This document shows, piece by piece, positions 14,276-16,194 of a stretch of DNA of 16,194 bases; the stretch's first letter is position 1; every line of letters starts with the position of its first letter. The notes beneath the pieces were generated by a model, which ran no database searches, was not told the DNA's origin, and worked only from the letters and a program-made list of their open reading frames with translations. The DNA lies in NCBI GenBank assembly GCA_964586835.1, contig CAZPIC010000043.1:1-16194 (forward strand), given 5' to 3'. This DNA comes from CAZLYF01 sp964586835. Lineage in GTDB: Bacteria > Bacillota > Clostridia > Christensenellales > Aristaeellaceae. Both the position numbers and the translations under genes were made by a program.

Positions 14276-15613
14276 TCACCGCATGTTTTCGGGAAATCTG
14301 AGTCCCTTTGAAAGCCCTCGTTTCTTCCCCATCATCTGCTTCATCATCTTGCGCGTCTGGTCAAACTGGCGCATGAGCTGGTTGACATCCTGCACCCTAA
14401 CCCCCGCGCCGGCGGCGATACGCTTGCGCCTGGCAGCGTTGAGGATCTCCGGGCGTCTGCGCTCTGCGGGGGTCATGCTCAGGATGATCGCTTCGGGAAC
14501 CTTGGTTGCGTTTTCATCGATCTCCATGCCACGGACCGCAGAACCGACGCCGGGGATCATCCCCAGGACGTTTTTAAGGGGGCCCATCTTCTTCAGCTGG
14601 CGCAACTGCTCCAGGAAGTCTTCCAGGCTCAGCCCGTCCGTGGGCCGTCGACCGCGACCGCCTGCCTCATCCTCCTGGGAAGCGAGGGTCTCCGTGGCCT
14701 TTTCGATCAGGGTCAGCATGTCCCCCATGCCGAGAATCCGAGAGGCCATGCGTTCCGGATGGAAGGGCTCAAGGTCCTCGAGCTTTTCACCGGTGCCGGC
14801 GTACTTGATGGCCTTGCCGGTCACGGCTCTTACAGACAGGGCTGCACCGCCACGGGTATCGCTGTCAAGCTTGGTCAGGAGCACCCCGTCAATGCCAAGC
14901 TTTTCGTTAAACGCGGTGGCGACGTTGACCGCATCCTGACCTGTCATCGCGTCCACGACGAGGAGGGTTTCCTGGGGCCTGATGGCCTTCCTCAAATCCT
15001 TAAGCTCGTCCATCAGCGCTTCGTCGATATGAAGCCTGCCGGCTGTGTCGATGATCAGCACGTCGTTTCCAAAGTGCCTGGCGTGCTCCACAGCCTGGAT
15101 GGCGGTCTGGGCCGGGGGCTGCGTTCCCCTTTCAAAAACGGGTATGCCGGCCTTCTCTCCCAGGATCTCCAGCTGTCTGATCGCAGCAGGCCTATAGATG
15201 TCGCAGGCAGCGAGCAGCGGCTTCTTGCCCTGCTTTGCAAGCAGGAATGCCAGCTTGGCACACATCGTGGTCTTGCCGGAGCCCTGCAGCCCACAGAGCA
15301 TGTAGGTGCTGGGCAGCGAAGAGGACCAGGTCAGCCTCGTGTTCGCGCTGCCCATCAGCGCGCTGAGCTCCTCGCTCACAATTTTAACCACCTGCTGCCC
15401 AGCGTTGAGGGAGGAGAGGATCTCCGTTCCCACGCTGCGATCGGTCACCCTGCGGATAAAGTCCTTGACGACTAGATAATTGACATCCGCCTCCAGAAGG
15501 GCCAGGCGCACTTCGCGCATGCCGTCTCGGATGTTCTGCTCGCTCAGCTTTCCTTTGCCGGTCAGCTTCTTAATGGTACCCTGTAGCTTTTCAGACAGTC
15601 CCTCAAACGCCAA
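14276..15613 (-). CDS. ffh: Signal recognition particle protein Ffh (SRP54)
   Basis: The 445-residue GTPase binds signal peptides and SRP RNA and delivers nascent membrane proteins to FtsY. An N domain (1-90) precedes the G domain with GLQGSGKTT (108-116), DTAGRLHIDE (189-198) and TKLDSDTRGG (247-256). The methionine-rich M domain begins near residue 295 and contains IAAGAGVRVQDVNQLMRQF and KMMKQMMGKKRG, which bind SRP RNA and signal sequences. The start is TTG 15613, right after the ylxM stop, with AAGGAGG 8 nt upstream. No ATG near the family start is available, so the TTG assignment is firm. Confidence 0.97.
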   Translation of the reverse strand: MAFEGLSEKLQGTIKKLTGKGKLSEQNIRDGMREVRLALLEADVNYLVVKDFIRRVTDRSVGTEILSSLNAGQQVVKIVSEELSALMGSANTRLTWSSSLPSTYMLCGLQGSGKTTMCAKLAFLLAKQGKKPLLAACDIYRPAAIRQLEILGEKAGIPVFERGTQPPAQTAIQAVEHARHFGNDVLIIDTAGRLHIDEALMDELKDLRKAIRPQETLLVVDAMTGQDAVNVATAFNEKLGIDGVLLTKLDSDTRGGAALSVRAVTGKAIKYAGTGEKLEDLEPFHPERMASRILGMGDMLTLIEKATETLASQEDEAGGRGRRPTDGLSLEDFLEQLRQLKKMGPLKNVLGMIPGVGSAVRGMEIDENATKVPEAIILSMTPAERRRPEILNAARRKRIAAGAGVRVQDVNQLMRQFDQTRKMMKQMMGKKRGLSKGLRFPENMR

Positions 15614-16000
15614 CTACTGGTCCTCCTTAGAAAGATGCCTGCCAAGGATCTCCACCGCTTCTGCCAGTTCAGGTGCCTCAGCTCCCCGGGCGCGAGCGCG
15701 TTGAAGAAGCGTCATCACGTATCTGAGCGTGGCGGAAGTCTCCCGGAACCGGACGCCCAGAGAAAGCTTGGTTTCCGCGTCGGCCAGCTTCCCAAACGCG
15801 CGCTGGAGGGTATCGTGCACACTCTGGCGGGTGACCCCAAGCTGTGCCCCAATCTCGCCGATGGAAAGGTCTTCATTGCAGTACAGCTCCACCACGCTCC
15901 GTTGCCTGGATGTCAGCAGGAGGCTGTAAAAAGAAGCAAGATACCCGTATTCAAGCTTCTCAGAGTCCCCCGAAGGCCATTCCATTTCCTCTGCTGCCAT
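15614..16000 (-). CDS. ylxM: YlxM-family DNA-binding protein (SRP operon partner)
   Basis: The 128-residue product has a sigma-region-4-like helix-turn-helix. LTSRQRSVVELYCNEDLSIG, followed by EIGAQLGVTRQSVHDTLQRA (about residues 49-68), matches the YlxM/p13 family (UPF0122). YlxM stands ahead of ffh in many Firmicutes and has been linked to the SRP GTPase cycle in streptococci. The C-terminal half (about 75-128) is helical and contains an Arg/Ala-rich stretch (LLQRARARGAEAPELAEAV), longer than I expect for short family members. The ATG at 16000 has only a weak GGATGG ribosome site. ATG 15986 is out of frame with it or lacks a better site, so the first is kept. The gene opens the operon from the promoter at 16098-16125. 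Confidence 0.9.
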   Translation of the reverse strand: MAAEEMEWPSGDSEKLEYGYLASFYSLLLTSRQRSVVELYCNEDLSIGEIGAQLGVTRQSVHDTLQRAFGKLADAETKLSLGVRFRETSATLRYVMTLLQRARARGAEAPELAEAVEILGRHLSKEDQ

Positions 16001-16097
16001 CCATCCACTTGCCAGCCCTTACGGACCTCTTCTTTACGCGATGCCTGTTGTCCACGCCTTCCCGACACTCTGTCAAGCGAAGTCACCTGACAGATTG

Positions 16098-16125
16098 ATT
16101 ATACTCCCCTCTGCTTCCTTGTCAA
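16098..16125 (-). promoter_or_regulatory. Consensus sigma-A promoter of the ylxM-ffh-rpsP-khpA-rimM-trmD operon
   Basis: On the minus strand TTGACA (16120-16125) and TATAAT (16098-16103) are both perfect consensus boxes with a 16-bp spacer. Transcription should start near 16091, leaving a leader of about 90 nt before ylxM in which I see no clear regulatory structure. Confidence 0.92.
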
Positions 16126-16140
16126 GCGTTCGGCTCCGGG

Positions 16141-16194
16141 TGTTATCCGCCAGTGATAATTTCACCCCTGTAACCCGCCAGTGAATCCTTCACC
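16141..16194. mobile_element. Two 26-bp direct repeats, possible end of an IS21-like insertion sequence
   Basis: Unit 1 (16141-16166) begins TGTTATCCGCCAGTGA and unit 2 (16169-16194) begins TGTAACCCGCCAGTGA; both end in TTCACC. They match at 19 of 26 positions and are offset by 28 bp. Each holds an imperfect dyad, GTGA five bases TCAC. Elements of the IS21 family begin with TG and carry multiple similar repeats at each end, bound by the IstA transposase. A left end starting at 16141 would fit. The window stops before any transposase gene, so this is an inference from the repeat pattern. The element, if real, begins 15 bp upstream of the ylxM operon -35 box. Confidence 0.45.

Overview
The window reads as a housekeeping segment from a moderately GC-rich member of the Clostridia (Firmicutes). 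Three things point there: the gene order dgt-dnaG-rpoD-trmK-Nif3-zinc-ribbon protein, the operon ylxM-ffh-rpsP-khpA-rimM-trmD, and a rhomboid-like membrane protein of a type I recall from clostridial genomes. Family and genus cannot be decided from the sequence alone. Non-ATG starts are common: GTG for rpsU, rplS and dnaG, and TTG for ffh, trmD, dgt, rpoD and trmK.

Layout. Bases 1-49 look like the last bases of domain V plus domain VI of a group II intron whose body lies outside the window. An AT-rich stretch with three hairpins and no gene follows (50-340). Next come three plus-strand genes: rpsU (ribosomal protein S21; 57 codons, GTG start) with a near-consensus promoter and a terminator; gap (glyceraldehyde-3-phosphate dehydrogenase) with its own promoter overlapped by an imperfect palindrome; and a HAD-family phosphatase. 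A B12-binding radical SAM protein runs towards them on the minus strand, and its stop codon overlaps that of the phosphatase. It lies downstream of rplS (ribosomal protein L19). A divergent intergenic region (4811-5208) carries the rplS promoter and the promoter of the rhomboid-like gene.

From 5911 to 16000 everything is on the minus strand. In transcription order it begins at about 16090 from a near-perfect sigma-A promoter: ylxM, ffh, rpsP, khpA, rimM, trmD (signal-recognition particle, ribosome assembly and tRNA modification). A weak terminator candidate follows, then dgt, dnaG, rpoD, trmK, a Nif3-family gene and a coiled-coil zinc-ribbon gene. These six are packed with overlapping or abutting ends. 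The RNase P RNA gene rnpB starts about 10 nt after the last of them.

Two 26-bp direct repeats with a 28-bp period fill the right edge (16141-16194), immediately upstream of the ylxM promoter. They look like the terminal repeats of an insertion sequence, perhaps of the IS21 family. The segment is therefore conserved core genes with likely mobile-element ends at both borders. I found no defence island, CRISPR array, prophage or clearly new multi-gene system. The more unusual points are the separation of rplS from trmD by the replication/sigma-factor block, a terminator hairpin lying inside the longest reading of the radical SAM gene, the palindrome over the gap promoter, and the rhomboid homologue without a recognisable catalytic serine.
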